Shown piece after piece: positions 1 to 6,223 of a stretch of DNA of 7,406 bases. Both the position numbers and the translations under genes were made by a program. Every line of letters starts with the position of its first letter. Position 1 is the first letter of the stretch. The notes beneath the pieces were generated by a model that saw only the letters and a list, made by a program, of their open reading frames with translations, was not told the origin of the DNA and did no database searches. Source of the DNA: Eubacteriales Family XIII. Incertae Sedis bacterium (GTDB lineage: Bacteria > Bacillota_A > Clostridia > Peptostreptococcales > Anaerovoracaceae); NCBI GenBank assembly GCA_031278145.1, contig JAITLA010000240.1:1-7406 (forward strand), written 5' to 3'.

Positions 1-90
1 TCCGGGGGCGGCCTTGGGAAAGAACTCCCGAACATCGAACATCCGGAACCCGCCGGGTTTGATCGACTTCGATGACGAAAGCATCGTCAT
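1..90 (-). CDS. Possible 5' end of an unidentified gene, cut by the left edge
   Basis: I do not recognise this gene. Read on the minus strand from ATG at 90, 30 codons stay open to the window edge. The product begins MTMLSSSKSIKPGG and continues through an FRMFDVREFFP stretch; most codons end in G or C, as in the other chromosomal genes here. An in-frame stop lies just upstream (96-94), which fits a true start at 90 or at the second ATG at 84. No convincing ribosome binding site is visible, and a 7-bp inverted repeat (72-78 with 84-90) covers the start. The plus strand is also open from 2 to 178 and shares the same wobble positions, so base bias cannot settle the strand. I prefer the minus reading for its sensible start and sequence. 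Confidence 0.3.
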   Translation of the reverse strand, partial: MTMLSSSKSIKPGGFRMFDVREFFPKAAPG

Positions 91-210
91 GCATCAAAAC
101 CCCGAAGGATTCAGTGCGATCCCCGCTCCCGAAAGACTCATTGGCTGTCGAAACCACCGGCAGAGCCGGTGCGAATAGAATAAGCGGTAGCGTGGCAGGA
201 TAGTGAAAAA

Positions 211-277
211 GTCCCTCCTTTGTTGTAAAATACAGTCGGTGTTGCAAACCAACGTACGGAAACAACAAAGGAGGGAC
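211..277 (+). promoter_or_regulatory. Inverted repeat sequestering the transposase ribosome binding site
   Basis: GTCCCTCCTTTGTTGT (211-226) is the perfect 16-bp reverse complement of 262-277, with a 35-nt loop. The right arm contains the whole Shine-Dalgarno AAAGGAGGG just before the ATG at 279, so any RNA carrying both arms would hide the ribosome site. IS200 elements are known to keep transposase translation very low through such 5' structures. A TAAAAT box (226-231) at the edge of the left arm could serve as an internal -10. A transcript from it would begin near 238 and lack the left arm, leaving the site open; however, no good -35 accompanies it. Confidence 0.8.
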
Positions 278-278
278 A

Positions 279-707
279 ATGGACACACACAGCTTATCAC
301 ATACACGATGGAAATGCCAGTATCACATCGTGTTCATCCCGAAGTACAGACAAAAGAGGTTTTATGGCGGGATACGGAATGATGTGAGAGAAATCATACG
401 GAAACTGTGCGAATACAAAAAGGTGGAGATAGTGAACGGGGCCGTATGCAAAGATCATGTGCATCTCAACTTGATAATCCCACCGAAGCTCAGCATTGCG
501 GAATTTGTGGGGTATCTGAAAGGGAAAAGTGCCCTGATGCTCTACGACAAGCGCCCGGAACAAAGAAGCAAATGGGACAAATCGCTGTGGGCGCGGGGAT
601 ACTATGTGGCAACGGTAGGGACGATTACGGAAGATGTCATAAAAAAATATATAGCGGAACAAGAAGAAACATCTCGAAAAGAAGATAAAAGCGGAGCCTC
701 TTTGTAG
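279..707 (+). CDS. tnpA: IS200/IS605-family transposase TnpA (Y1 HUH)
   Basis: A single-strand DNA transposase of 142 residues, a usual length for the family. It cuts and rejoins the element's ends using a tyrosine nucleophile and a metal held by a His-x-His motif. Seen here: the N-terminal strand WKCQYHIVFIPKYR (11-24), typical of the fold; the HUH motif as H60-V61-H62 in KDHVHL; the GYYVATVG segment (107-114); and Y124 with Q128 in KKYIAEQ, the same Tyr-x3-Gln spacing as the catalytic helix of IS608 TnpA. No key residue is missing, so the enzyme looks intact. The start at 279 is fixed by AAAGGAGGG at 267-275, which is buried in the upstream inverted repeat. The stop codon sits inside the first right-end hairpin. 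No accessory tnpB gene is present. Confidence 0.95.
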   Translation: MDTHSLSHTRWKCQYHIVFIPKYRQKRFYGGIRNDVREIIRKLCEYKKVEIVNGAVCKDHVHLNLIIPPKLSIAEFVGYLKGKSALMLYDKRPEQRSKWDKSLWARGYYVATVGTITEDVIKKYIAEQEETSRKEDKSGASL

Positions 708-800
708 AGGCAGTCGGTAGTAGCGGCTTGCAACACCCGCCTTTCAGGCGCGCCGGTATGTGGCCCTTGTTAGGGCCAATAGCAAACCACTTGAAGTGGT
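696..800 (+). repeat. Series of four short hairpins at the right end of the IS
   Basis: Four perfect small stem-loops follow one another: GCCTCT/AGAGGC (696-711, 4-nt loop, containing the tnpA stop), CGCCT/AGGCG (738-750, 3-nt loop), TGGCCCT/AGGGCCA (761-778, 4-nt loop) and ACCACT/AGTGGT (786-800, 3-nt loop). IS200 transposases recognise such subterminal hairpins in single-stranded DNA, and at least one of these probably marks the right end. The first could also act on the mRNA as a weak terminator or stabiliser, but no T-run follows it. Confidence 0.7.
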
Positions 801-813
801 GGTCGATGATTGC

Positions 814-844
814 GAGCGCAGCGAAGTACCCGTTCGCTGCGCTC
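814..844. repeat. Perfect 12-bp palindrome
   Basis: GAGCGCAGCGAA (814-825) is the exact reverse complement of 833-844, with a 7-nt loop. It lies 13 nt beyond the last obvious IS hairpin and is longer than any of them. Its right-arm core and the following bases (CGCTGCGCTCCG) resemble the loop of the palindrome at 891-930 (CGCTTCGCTCCG). It may be the outer part of the IS right end or a separate REP-like palindrome. Confidence 0.6.
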
Positions 845-851
845 CGGTGCC

Positions 852-883
852 GCGCGATTTTTCCGCCTTTGGCGGAAACGCGC
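852..883. repeat. Bulged hairpin with an 8-bp core
   Basis: TTTCCGCC (860-867) pairs perfectly with GGCGGAAA (871-878) across a 3-nt loop. GCGCG (852-856) and CGCGC (879-883) extend the stem past a 3-nt ATT bulge on the left side. There is no T-run after it, so it is not a standard intrinsic terminator in the plus direction. On the minus strand it is likewise not followed by a clean T-tract. Confidence 0.5.
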
Positions 884-890
884 ATGGCCG

Positions 891-930
891 ATATCATAAA
901 TACTTCCGCTTCGCTCCGTATTTATGATAT
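891..930. repeat. Perfect 13-bp palindrome overlapping a -10 box
   Basis: ATATCATAAATAC (891-903) is the exact reverse complement of 918-930, with a 14-nt loop reading CGCTTCGCTCCG in its centre. The right arm ends inside the TATAAT hexamer at 928-933. Such placement could make it an operator for the downstream acyltransferase promoter, or it may be a mobile palindrome that happens to carry a promoter. The A+T-rich arms contrast with the G+C-rich surroundings. Confidence 0.6.
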
Positions 931-933
931 AAT
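904..933 (+). promoter_or_regulatory. Probable promoter of the MBOAT gene
   Basis: A consensus -10 box TATAAT lies at 928-933. The best -35 match is TTCCGC at 904-909 with an 18-bp spacer, which is poor. Transcription would begin near 940 and leave a G+C-rich leader of about 70 nt before the ATG at 1010. The weak -35 and the overlapping palindrome suggest regulated or low activity. Confidence 0.45.
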
Positions 934-1009
934 CTACAAAGCGGGCGGGGCGCGCGCGGGTTTTGCGGGCGCGGGTGAGGCTTCCCGGAACGGAGGGCGC
1001 TGCGGATAC

Positions 1010-2428
1010 ATGCTTTTTTCAAGCGTGACATTTCTTTATTATTTTCTGCCGGCTGTGTTGGCCGTCTATTTTTTGACGCCCATGCCCGGCGGCTCGGCTC
1101 GATTCCGCAACGCGGCGCTGCTCGTGTGCAGCCTTTTTTTCTACGCGTGGGGCGAGCCGCTGTATGTGCTTCTGATGCTGTTTCAGGCGCTTGCGGGCTG
1201 GTTTTTCGGCCTTCTGATCGACGCCTTCCGAGGCCGGCCGGCCGGGACCGCCGCCTTGGCGGCCTCCGTGGCGGTCGGCGTGGGCGGGCTCGCGCTGTTC
1301 AAGTATTCCGATTTCTTTCTGGAGAACCTCGGCGCGCTGTTTCGGACGTCCGTGCCTTCCCTCGGCTTGGAGCTGCCCATCGGGATCAGCTTCTATACCT
1401 TTCAGATCCTGAGCTATACCTTCGATCTGTATCGCGGAAAAATTCGCGTGCAGCGCAATCCGCTGACCTTTTCGACCTATGTCGTGCTCTTTCCGCAGCT
1501 GATTGCGGGGCCGATTGTGCGCTATGCCGACGTCGCGGACACGCTTGCGCGCCGCACGCACTCCGTGGAGCGTTTTGCGATGGGCGCGCGGCGCTTCGTG
1601 ACGGGGCTCGCCAAGAAGGTCCTGCTCGCGAACACGCTCGGCGAGCTCGCCGCGGCCTGCGGCGTCGCGGACGAACGGAGCGCGCTGCTCGCCTGGCTGT
1701 ACGCGCTCGCGTTCAGCATGCAGATCTTTTTCGATTTTTCCGGCTACAGCGATATGGCCATCGGCCTCGGGCATATGTTCGGCTTCAAATTCCCCGAGAA
1801 TTTCAACTATCCCTACGTCGCGCGCAGCGTCACGGAGTTTTGGCGGCGCTGGCATATGTCGCTCTCCGCTTGGTTTCGCGACTACGTGTACATCCCGCTC
1901 GGCGGGAACCGCGTGCCGCCCTTCAGGCATGTCGCGCATATATTGTTCGTTTGGCTGCTCACGGGCTTTTGGCACGGCGCCGGGTGGAATTTCATCCTGT
2001 GGGGGCTCTATTTCGGCCTGCTGCTGCTGCTCGAAAAGTACGCGCTCGCGGGGCGCCTCAATCGTCTGCCCGCTTTTTTCGGCCACGTCTATCTCCTGCT
2101 CTGCGTGATCCTCGGCTGGGTGCTCTTCGACGCGTCGGATCCGGGCGCCGCCGCGCGCACGGCGGCGGCGATGTTCGGCTTCGGCGCAAGCGGCTTCGCC
2201 GGCGCGGAGGCGCTGTACCTCCTGCGCGGCTACGCGCGGCCGCTGCTGATCGCCGCCGTCTTTTGCACGCCGCTGCCCGCGCGGCTCGCGCGGGCGCTCT
2301 CGCGGGGGGAGGCCGGCGAACGCCGCATGGCGGTGCTCGAACCGCTCTGCATCCTCCTGCTTCTGGCGCTCAACACGGCCTTTCTCGTGGACGGCTCCTA
2401 CAATCCCTTCATCTATTTCAAATTCTGA
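1010..2428 (+). CDS. MBOAT-family O-acyltransferase (AlgI/DltB-like)
   Basis: A polytopic inner-membrane acyltransferase of 472 residues that, in this family, passes acyl groups across the membrane for attachment to an exported polymer such as teichoic acid or polysaccharide. The family opening MLFSSVTFLYYFLP is present, so the start is ATG 1010, preceded by GGAGGG at 992-997. The open frame reaches further upstream, but that part is IS and palindrome sequence. Family landmarks: PIGISFYTFQILSYTFDLYRG (about 123-143), FPQLIAGPIVRY (161-172), FSGYSDMAIGLGHMFGF (243-259), FWRRWHMSLSAWFRDYVYIP (277-296), and GFWHGAGWNF (319-328), whose His322 is the expected catalytic histidine. It ends FIYFKF, as many relatives do. 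AlgI-type genes usually sit beside an SGNH/DHHW partner; none follows here, so the substrate is unknown. Confidence 0.93.
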   Translation: MLFSSVTFLYYFLPAVLAVYFLTPMPGGSARFRNAALLVCSLFFYAWGEPLYVLLMLFQALAGWFFGLLIDAFRGRPAGTAALAASVAVGVGGLALFKYSDFFLENLGALFRTSVPSLGLELPIGISFYTFQILSYTFDLYRGKIRVQRNPLTFSTYVVLFPQLIAGPIVRYADVADTLARRTHSVERFAMGARRFVTGLAKKVLLANTLGELAAACGVADERSALLAWLYALAFSMQIFFDFSGYSDMAIGLGHMFGFKFPENFNYPYVARSVTEFWRRWHMSLSAWFRDYVYIPLGGNRVPPFRHVAHILFVWLLTGFWHGAGWNFILWGLYFGLLLLLEKYALAGRLNRLPAFFGHVYLLLCVILGWVLFDASDPGAAARTAAAMFGFGASGFAGAEALYLLRGYARPLLIAAVFCTPLPARLARALSRGEAGERRMAVLEPLCILLLLALNTAFLVDGSYNPFIYFKF

Positions 2429-2480
2429 TCGGAGCCCGCGAACGGGTGAAAATAGCGTGGGGTTCAAATGGTTACCATAC

Positions 2481-2507
2481 CTTACAAAATTGTAATCTTG
2501 CCGTAAG
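2481..2507 (+). promoter_or_regulatory. BceR-class operator upstream of the transporter operon
   Basis: TTACAAAATTGTAA (2482-2495) matches exactly the TNACA-N4-TGTAA consensus described for BceR-like response regulators that switch on bceAB-type transporters. A further half-site, CGTAAG (2502-2507), follows with its start 11 bp after that of TGTAAT (2491-2496), a spacing suited to tandem OmpR-family dimers. The main site is centred about 63 bp before the expected transcription start, a normal activator position. Match and context are seen; regulation by a BceRS-like pair encoded elsewhere is inferred. Confidence 0.7.
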
Positions 2508-2515
2508 CCTATCCC

Positions 2516-2545
2516 CTGGCAGCCCCCTCCGTCCCGTGTTAAAAT
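2516..2545 (+). promoter_or_regulatory. Probable activator-dependent promoter of the bceAB-like operon
   Basis: TAAAAT at 2540-2545 is a good -10 box. CTGGCA (2516-2521, 18-bp spacer) is the best -35 and matches TTGACA at four of six positions. A weak -35 with an operator just upstream is what an induced promoter would show. The leader of about 65 nt is G+C-rich and ends in the strong ribosome site GGAGGGG at 2609-2615. Confidence 0.6.
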
Positions 2546-2619
2546 AGGGAGAACGCGCAGGGGCGCGCGGTCTTGCGCGGCCTCGGGGAAGCCTTGACGG
2601 CAGGGATTGGAGGGGACGG

Positions 2620-3378
2620 ATGACGCCGGTTTTACAAGCGCAAAACGTCGAAAAATATTATGGGAACAAGGGCAGCCTGACCCGCGCGCTGGCGGGCGTC
2701 AGCTTTTCGGTCGAGAAGGGCGAATACGTGGGCGTGATGGGCGCGTCCGGCAGCGGGAAAACCACGCTGCTCAACTGCATCGCCACAATCGATACGGTGA
2801 CGGCCGGCCACATCCTCATAGACGGCGCGGATATCACGGAGATGGGACAGGGGGCCCTCGCGGGCTTCAGGCGCGAGAGGCTGGGCTTCATCTTTCAGGA
2901 TTTCAACCTGCTCGACACGCTGACGGCTTACGAAAACATAGCCCTCGCCCTGACCATACGCAAGCGGCCCCCTCGGGAGATCGACGCGCGGGTGAAGGAA
3001 GTGGCCGAGCTCCTTGGCATCACCGATGTGTTGCAGCGCCATCCGTACCGGATGTCGGGCGGGCAGAAGCAGCGGGTGGCGGGCGCGCGGGCGCTTATCA
3101 CAAACCCGACGCTCATTCTGGCCGACGAGCCGACGGGCGCGCTGGATTCCAAGTCCGCGCGGGCGCTCCTGGAGAGCCTCCGCCGCCTGGTGCGCGAAAA
3201 AAGCGCCACGATCCTCATGGTGACGCACGATGCCTTTGCCGCCTGCCACTGCGACAGGATCCTCTTCATCCGCGACGGCAGACTGTTCCACCAACTGCCG
3301 CGCGGCGAGGACACGGGCAAGCAATTCTTCGACAGGATCATGGAAGTGCTGAGCCTGTTGAGCGGGGAGGGCGCATGA
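2620..3378 (+). CDS. BceA-like ABC transporter ATP-binding protein
   Basis: The cytoplasmic ATPase (252 residues, normal length) of a peptide-resistance ABC transporter. All nucleotide-binding motifs are present: Walker A GASGSGKT (41-48), Q-loop Q93 in IFQDFNLLDTLTAYENIAL (91-109), signature MSGGQ (145-149), Walker B LILADE (165-170) followed by PTGALD, and the switch histidine H203 in VTHD. The FQDFNLLDTLT-YENI string is characteristic of the BceA/PsdA/VraF group within the wider LolD/MacB-like ATPases. In this group the transporter both detects and relieves envelope-targeting antibiotics such as bacitracin or lantibiotics. The start is supported by GGAGGGG at 2609-2615. The stop overlaps the permease start, so the two are translated together. 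The drug handled cannot be told from sequence. Confidence 0.95.
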   Translation: MTPVLQAQNVEKYYGNKGSLTRALAGVSFSVEKGEYVGVMGASGSGKTTLLNCIATIDTVTAGHILIDGADITEMGQGALAGFRRERLGFIFQDFNLLDTLTAYENIALALTIRKRPPREIDARVKEVAELLGITDVLQRHPYRMSGGQKQRVAGARALITNPTLILADEPTGALDSKSARALLESLRRLVREKSATILMVTHDAFAACHCDRILFIRDGRLFHQLPRGEDTGKQFFDRIMEVLSLLSGEGA

Positions 3379-5396
3379 TGTCCGTCAAGCTGGCCTTCCG
3401 CAATGTGAAGAAGAGTCTGCGCGATTATCTGATCTACTTCCTGACCCTGAGCCTCGGCGTGTGCGTATTCTACGCCTTCAATTCCATCGAGAGCCAGCGG
3501 GCCGTGATGGAGATGACGAACGGTCAAATGGCGGCGCTGCGGCTGCTCGGCCGGACTATGAGCGTGTTTTCCGTGCTCGTATCCGTCATTCTGGCCTTCC
3601 TGATCCTGTACGCGAACGGATTTTTGATCAGGCGCCGCAAGAAGGAGTTCGGCCTCTATATGATACTCGGCATGGAGCGGTGGATGACCGCGCGCATCCT
3701 GCTGTTCGAAACCCTGTTCGTGGGCCTGATCGCCCTCTTTGCGGGGCTTTTTCTCGGCGTGTTTTTGTCGCAGGGCATGGCGGTGGTGACGGCGCGGCTC
3801 CTCGGCGCGGGCATCGGGACCTTCCGCTTTGTTTTCTCCTTTTCGGCGCTCGTGAAGACGGCGGGGTATTTCGGGCTCGCGTTCGCTCTGGCCCTGCTTC
3901 TCAATCTGAGGGCGGTGCGGCGGCGGAAGCTCATAGATCTGCTCGGTGCGGCGCGGAAGAACGAGGCCTTCAAGGCGCCAAGACCCGTCCTCTCCGTGCT
4001 GCTCTTCATCCTGTCGCTCTGTTGCCTGGGCCTGGCCTACAAGCTGATCCTGAGCGGGAATCCGATCGCGGTGCGGGGGATCCTGCCCGCCTGCGTCATC
4101 TTGGGCGTCGCGGGCTCCTTCCTCTTCTTTTTCTCGCTGTCGGGTTTTGTTTTGAAGCTCGCGCAGCAGAGCGGGGGGATCTATCTGCGGAATCTGAACA
4201 TGTTCGTTCTGCGGCAGATCGCCGCTAGGATCAACACGACCTACGTGAGCATGACCCTCGTGTGCCTGATGCTCGCCATCTCAATCTGCACGCTGTCCTC
4301 CGGCATGGGGCTGGCGGACGCGCTGTCGGTCGAGCTGCGCAGGGGCACGCCCTTTGACGCGACCTTCTCCGTGCGCGCCGCGGAGGATGCGGAGGCCGGC
4401 GCGTATCCCGGCGTCGATCCGGTCGCCGTCGCGCGGGAAGCGGGCTTCGATCCCGCCGCGGGAAAATACGCGGCGGTTCGCTGCTACGGCGCGGACGCGC
4501 CCATCCCGCTGCGCGTGAACGGCGAGGCGCAGCCCTTCTATCCGGATCTCATGAAATTGTCGGATTACAACGCGGTGCTTGCGCTACAGGGCATCGCGCC
4601 CGTTTCGCTCGGCCCCGCCGAATACGCCTTCAATTCCAACATGTTCTCCGACCGGTGGCAGGAGCTGCTTTCGGATTACGCGGACGGCGGGGAATTGACG
4701 ATTGCGGGCCGGCGCCTGCAATCGAGCGCCGATAGGGTCTACACGCATCCCCTGGAGGTTTCCCCGAACAGGAGCTACACGATTGTCGCGGTTGTGCCGG
4801 ACGCGTTGCTTTCGGACGCGCCCGTCAAACGGGATCTGCTGCACATCGTTTATCCGTCGGACGACGAGGCGTATGAAAGGCTGTGCGTTTCGGCCCTGCG
4901 CGGCCTCTCGCCGGCGGATCCCGGGGGGCCTCCGCTCAGGGGCGGCCTCGAAACGAAGGCCCGCGTGCTGGAGTACAGCCGGTCCGCCACGGTCACCGTC
5001 GCCTATCTCGCCGTCTATCTGGGCGTCGTGACCCTGCTGATGGCGGCTGCGGTGCTGGCCATAGGCAGGCTTTCGGAGGCCGGCGACAATGCGGAGCGCT
5101 ACGGGCTGCTCCGCCGGATCGGCGCGGAGGATCGCATGATCGACGCCGCGCTGTTCATGCAGATACTCATCTGCTTCGGCGCGCCCGCGCTGCCTGCGCT
5201 CGTGCACGCCGCGGTCGGCATTCGGGTCGCGAGCGGCTTTGTGAATGTGTTCGGCAACATGAACATTCTCGGAAGCAGCCTGATCGCCGCCTTCGTTATC
5301 ATTGCGATTTACTGTATATATTTCTTTGTCACCTATGCCGGGAGCAGGTATATCGTGAACAGGGAGAACGCTTATCAAAGGGGGATTTCCGAATGA
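3375..5396 (+). CDS. BceB-like ABC transporter permease (FtsX domain)
   Basis: The membrane partner of the preceding ATPase, 673 residues. The opening MSVKLAFRNVKKSLRDYLIY is typical of BceB proteins. Hydrophobic segments fall near 17-37, 61-83, 107-130, 158-178, 204-224, 235-260, 285-309, 538-563, 592-612 and 631-655. That gives ten helices with an extracellular domain of about 225 residues (roughly 310-537) between helices 7 and 8, the hallmark BceB layout; this domain is where peptide specificity and sensing are thought to reside. Two adjacent ATGs (3375 and 3378) follow GGAGG at 3366-3370; the second has the better spacing, so the protein may be 672 residues. It overlaps the ATPase stop at ATGA and the TraX-family start at its own end. 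No histidine kinase or response regulator gene is adjacent. Confidence 0.93.
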   Translation: MMSVKLAFRNVKKSLRDYLIYFLTLSLGVCVFYAFNSIESQRAVMEMTNGQMAALRLLGRTMSVFSVLVSVILAFLILYANGFLIRRRKKEFGLYMILGMERWMTARILLFETLFVGLIALFAGLFLGVFLSQGMAVVTARLLGAGIGTFRFVFSFSALVKTAGYFGLAFALALLLNLRAVRRRKLIDLLGAARKNEAFKAPRPVLSVLLFILSLCCLGLAYKLILSGNPIAVRGILPACVILGVAGSFLFFFSLSGFVLKLAQQSGGIYLRNLNMFVLRQIAARINTTYVSMTLVCLMLAISICTLSSGMGLADALSVELRRGTPFDATFSVRAAEDAEAGAYPGVDPVAVAREAGFDPAAGKYAAVRCYGADAPIPLRVNGEAQPFYPDLMKLSDYNAVLALQGIAPVSLGPAEYAFNSNMFSDRWQELLSDYADGGELTIAGRRLQSSADRVYTHPLEVSPNRSYTIVAVVPDALLSDAPVKRDLLHIVYPSDDEAYERLCVSALRGLSPADPGGPPLRGGLETKARVLEYSRSATVTVAYLAVYLGVVTLLMAAAVLAIGRLSEAGDNAERYGLLRRIGAEDRMIDAALFMQILICFGAPALPALVHAAVGIRVASGFVNVFGNMNILGSSLIAAFVIIAIYCIYFFVTYAGSRYIVNRENAYQRGISE

Positions 5397-6217
5397 GTGG
5401 TTTTACCGCGGAAAAAGAGGGCTTGGCGAGGCCGGCGGACATAAGGTGTCTTACGGGCGGCGGCTTGAAGTTCATGGGTGTGGTCCTGATGGTATTCGAC
5501 CATCTGCACCAGATGTTTTTTATGTTCGGCGTGCCGGATTGGTTTACATGGATCGGCCGCTTGGTGGCGCCGCTGTTCCTCTTCATGTGCGCCGAAGGCT
5601 TCCATTACACGCGCAACAGGAAGCGGTATATGCTGCTGCTGTTCGCCGGCTTCGAGTTTATGAATCTGGCTTCCCACGCGCTGCGTTCCGCGCTGCCGAA
5701 CGAGGAGGTCATGCTGATCAACAACATCTTCGGCACCCTGTTCCTCTGTGCCTTTTACATGTGGATGGTCGATATGCTGCGGGCCGGGATTCGGGAAAGG
5801 AAGCCCGCCAAGGTCGCGCTTGCGGCCGGTCTGACGCTGCTTTCCCTGCTGATCGGCATAGGCGGCCTCGCGCTGCTCACTTCGCCCGCGTTTTTTGAGA
5901 GCCCCTACGCCGGCCTGCTGTTTTTGCTGATCAATATGATCCCGAACGTGTTCCTGACGGAGGGCGGCTTTGCCTTGGTGCTTCTGGGCGTGCTGTTTTA
6001 TGTATGCAGGGAGAAGCGCCTGTTGCAGGTCTTGGCCCTCGTCGCAATCGGGCTCTTGACGCTTTTGGGCGGCGGCGTGCAGTGGATGATGATCTTCGCC
6101 GCGGTGCCGATCCTGCTGTACAACGGCGCGCGCGGAAGGGGAAACAAATACTTCTTCTACGTCTTCTATCCCGCGCACATCTATATATTCTACACGATCA
6201 CGAGCCTGATCGGGTAG
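5393..6217 (+). CDS. TraX-family integral membrane protein (putative acyltransferase)
   Basis: A 274-residue hydrophobic protein of the TraX family, named after the F-plasmid protein that N-acetylates pilin. Chromosomal Firmicute members are common but their substrates are unknown. Family features seen: LTGGGLKFMGVVLMVFDHLHQ with the D36-H37 pair, WIGRLVAPLFLF (53-64), CAEGFHYTRNRKRY (66-79), NNIFGTLFLCAF (110-121), LTEGGFAL (188-195) and a C-terminal KYFFYVFYPAHIYIFY (252-267). About eight membrane segments are likely. The ATG lies in ATGA with the permease stop, and AAAGGGGG at 5378-5385 gives a ribosome site, so it is the third gene of the transporter operon. No pilus or conjugation genes are near, so a role in pilin acetylation is unlikely; envelope acylation linked to peptide resistance is a guess. 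Confidence 0.88.
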   Translation: MSGFTAEKEGLARPADIRCLTGGGLKFMGVVLMVFDHLHQMFFMFGVPDWFTWIGRLVAPLFLFMCAEGFHYTRNRKRYMLLLFAGFEFMNLASHALRSALPNEEVMLINNIFGTLFLCAFYMWMVDMLRAGIRERKPAKVALAAGLTLLSLLIGIGGLALLTSPAFFESPYAGLLFLLINMIPNVFLTEGGFALVLLGVLFYVCREKRLLQVLALVAIGLLTLLGGGVQWMMIFAAVPILLYNGARGRGNKYFFYVFYPAHIYIFYTITSLIG

Positions 6218-6223
6218 GGGAGA

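Larger units (their letters stand above)
211..800 (+). mobile_element. IS200-type insertion sequence (ends approximate)
   Basis: A single-gene IS200/IS605-family element. It holds a Y1 HUH transposase with no TnpB/IscB partner, which defines the IS200 subgroup, plus subterminal hairpins instead of terminal inverted repeats. The left marker is the 16-bp inverted repeat beginning at 211; the right marker is a series of short hairpins ending near 800. Both ends share the octamer CAGTCGGT (233-240 and 711-718). Elements of this family move as single-stranded circles and leave no target duplication, so exact ends cannot be read from one copy. The true left end may lie somewhat before 211, and the right end may extend into the palindromes at 814-930. 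Its base composition is visibly more A+T-rich than the genes to its right, consistent with recent arrival. Confidence 0.75.

Noticed and set aside
696..930. CRISPR array
   Set aside because: The repeated hairpins differ in sequence and spacing and there are no uniform direct repeats or spacers.
728..1009. In-frame N-terminal extension of the MBOAT protein from ATG 728
   Set aside because: The added 94 residues run through IS hairpins, three palindromes and the promoter, and the family N-terminus begins exactly at ATG 1010 with a ribosome site before it.
2429..2460. Terminator after the MBOAT gene
   Set aside because: Only a 4-bp CCCG/CGGG stem with a CGAA loop is present and no T-run follows.
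1019..2467. Long minus-strand open frame opposite the MBOAT gene
   Set aside because: It is charge-rich, low-complexity antisense of a high-G+C gene, with no family motif; the plus frame is a clear MBOAT protein.
2607..3374. Extension of the permease frame upstream through the ATPase gene
   Set aside because: This frame is a shadow of the ATPase; the permease family start is at 3375/3378 with GGAGG just upstream.
4883..5392. Extension of the TraX-family frame upstream into the permease gene
   Set aside because: The upstream part is an arginine- and glycine-rich out-of-frame reading of the permease; the TraX-family sequence begins at 5393.
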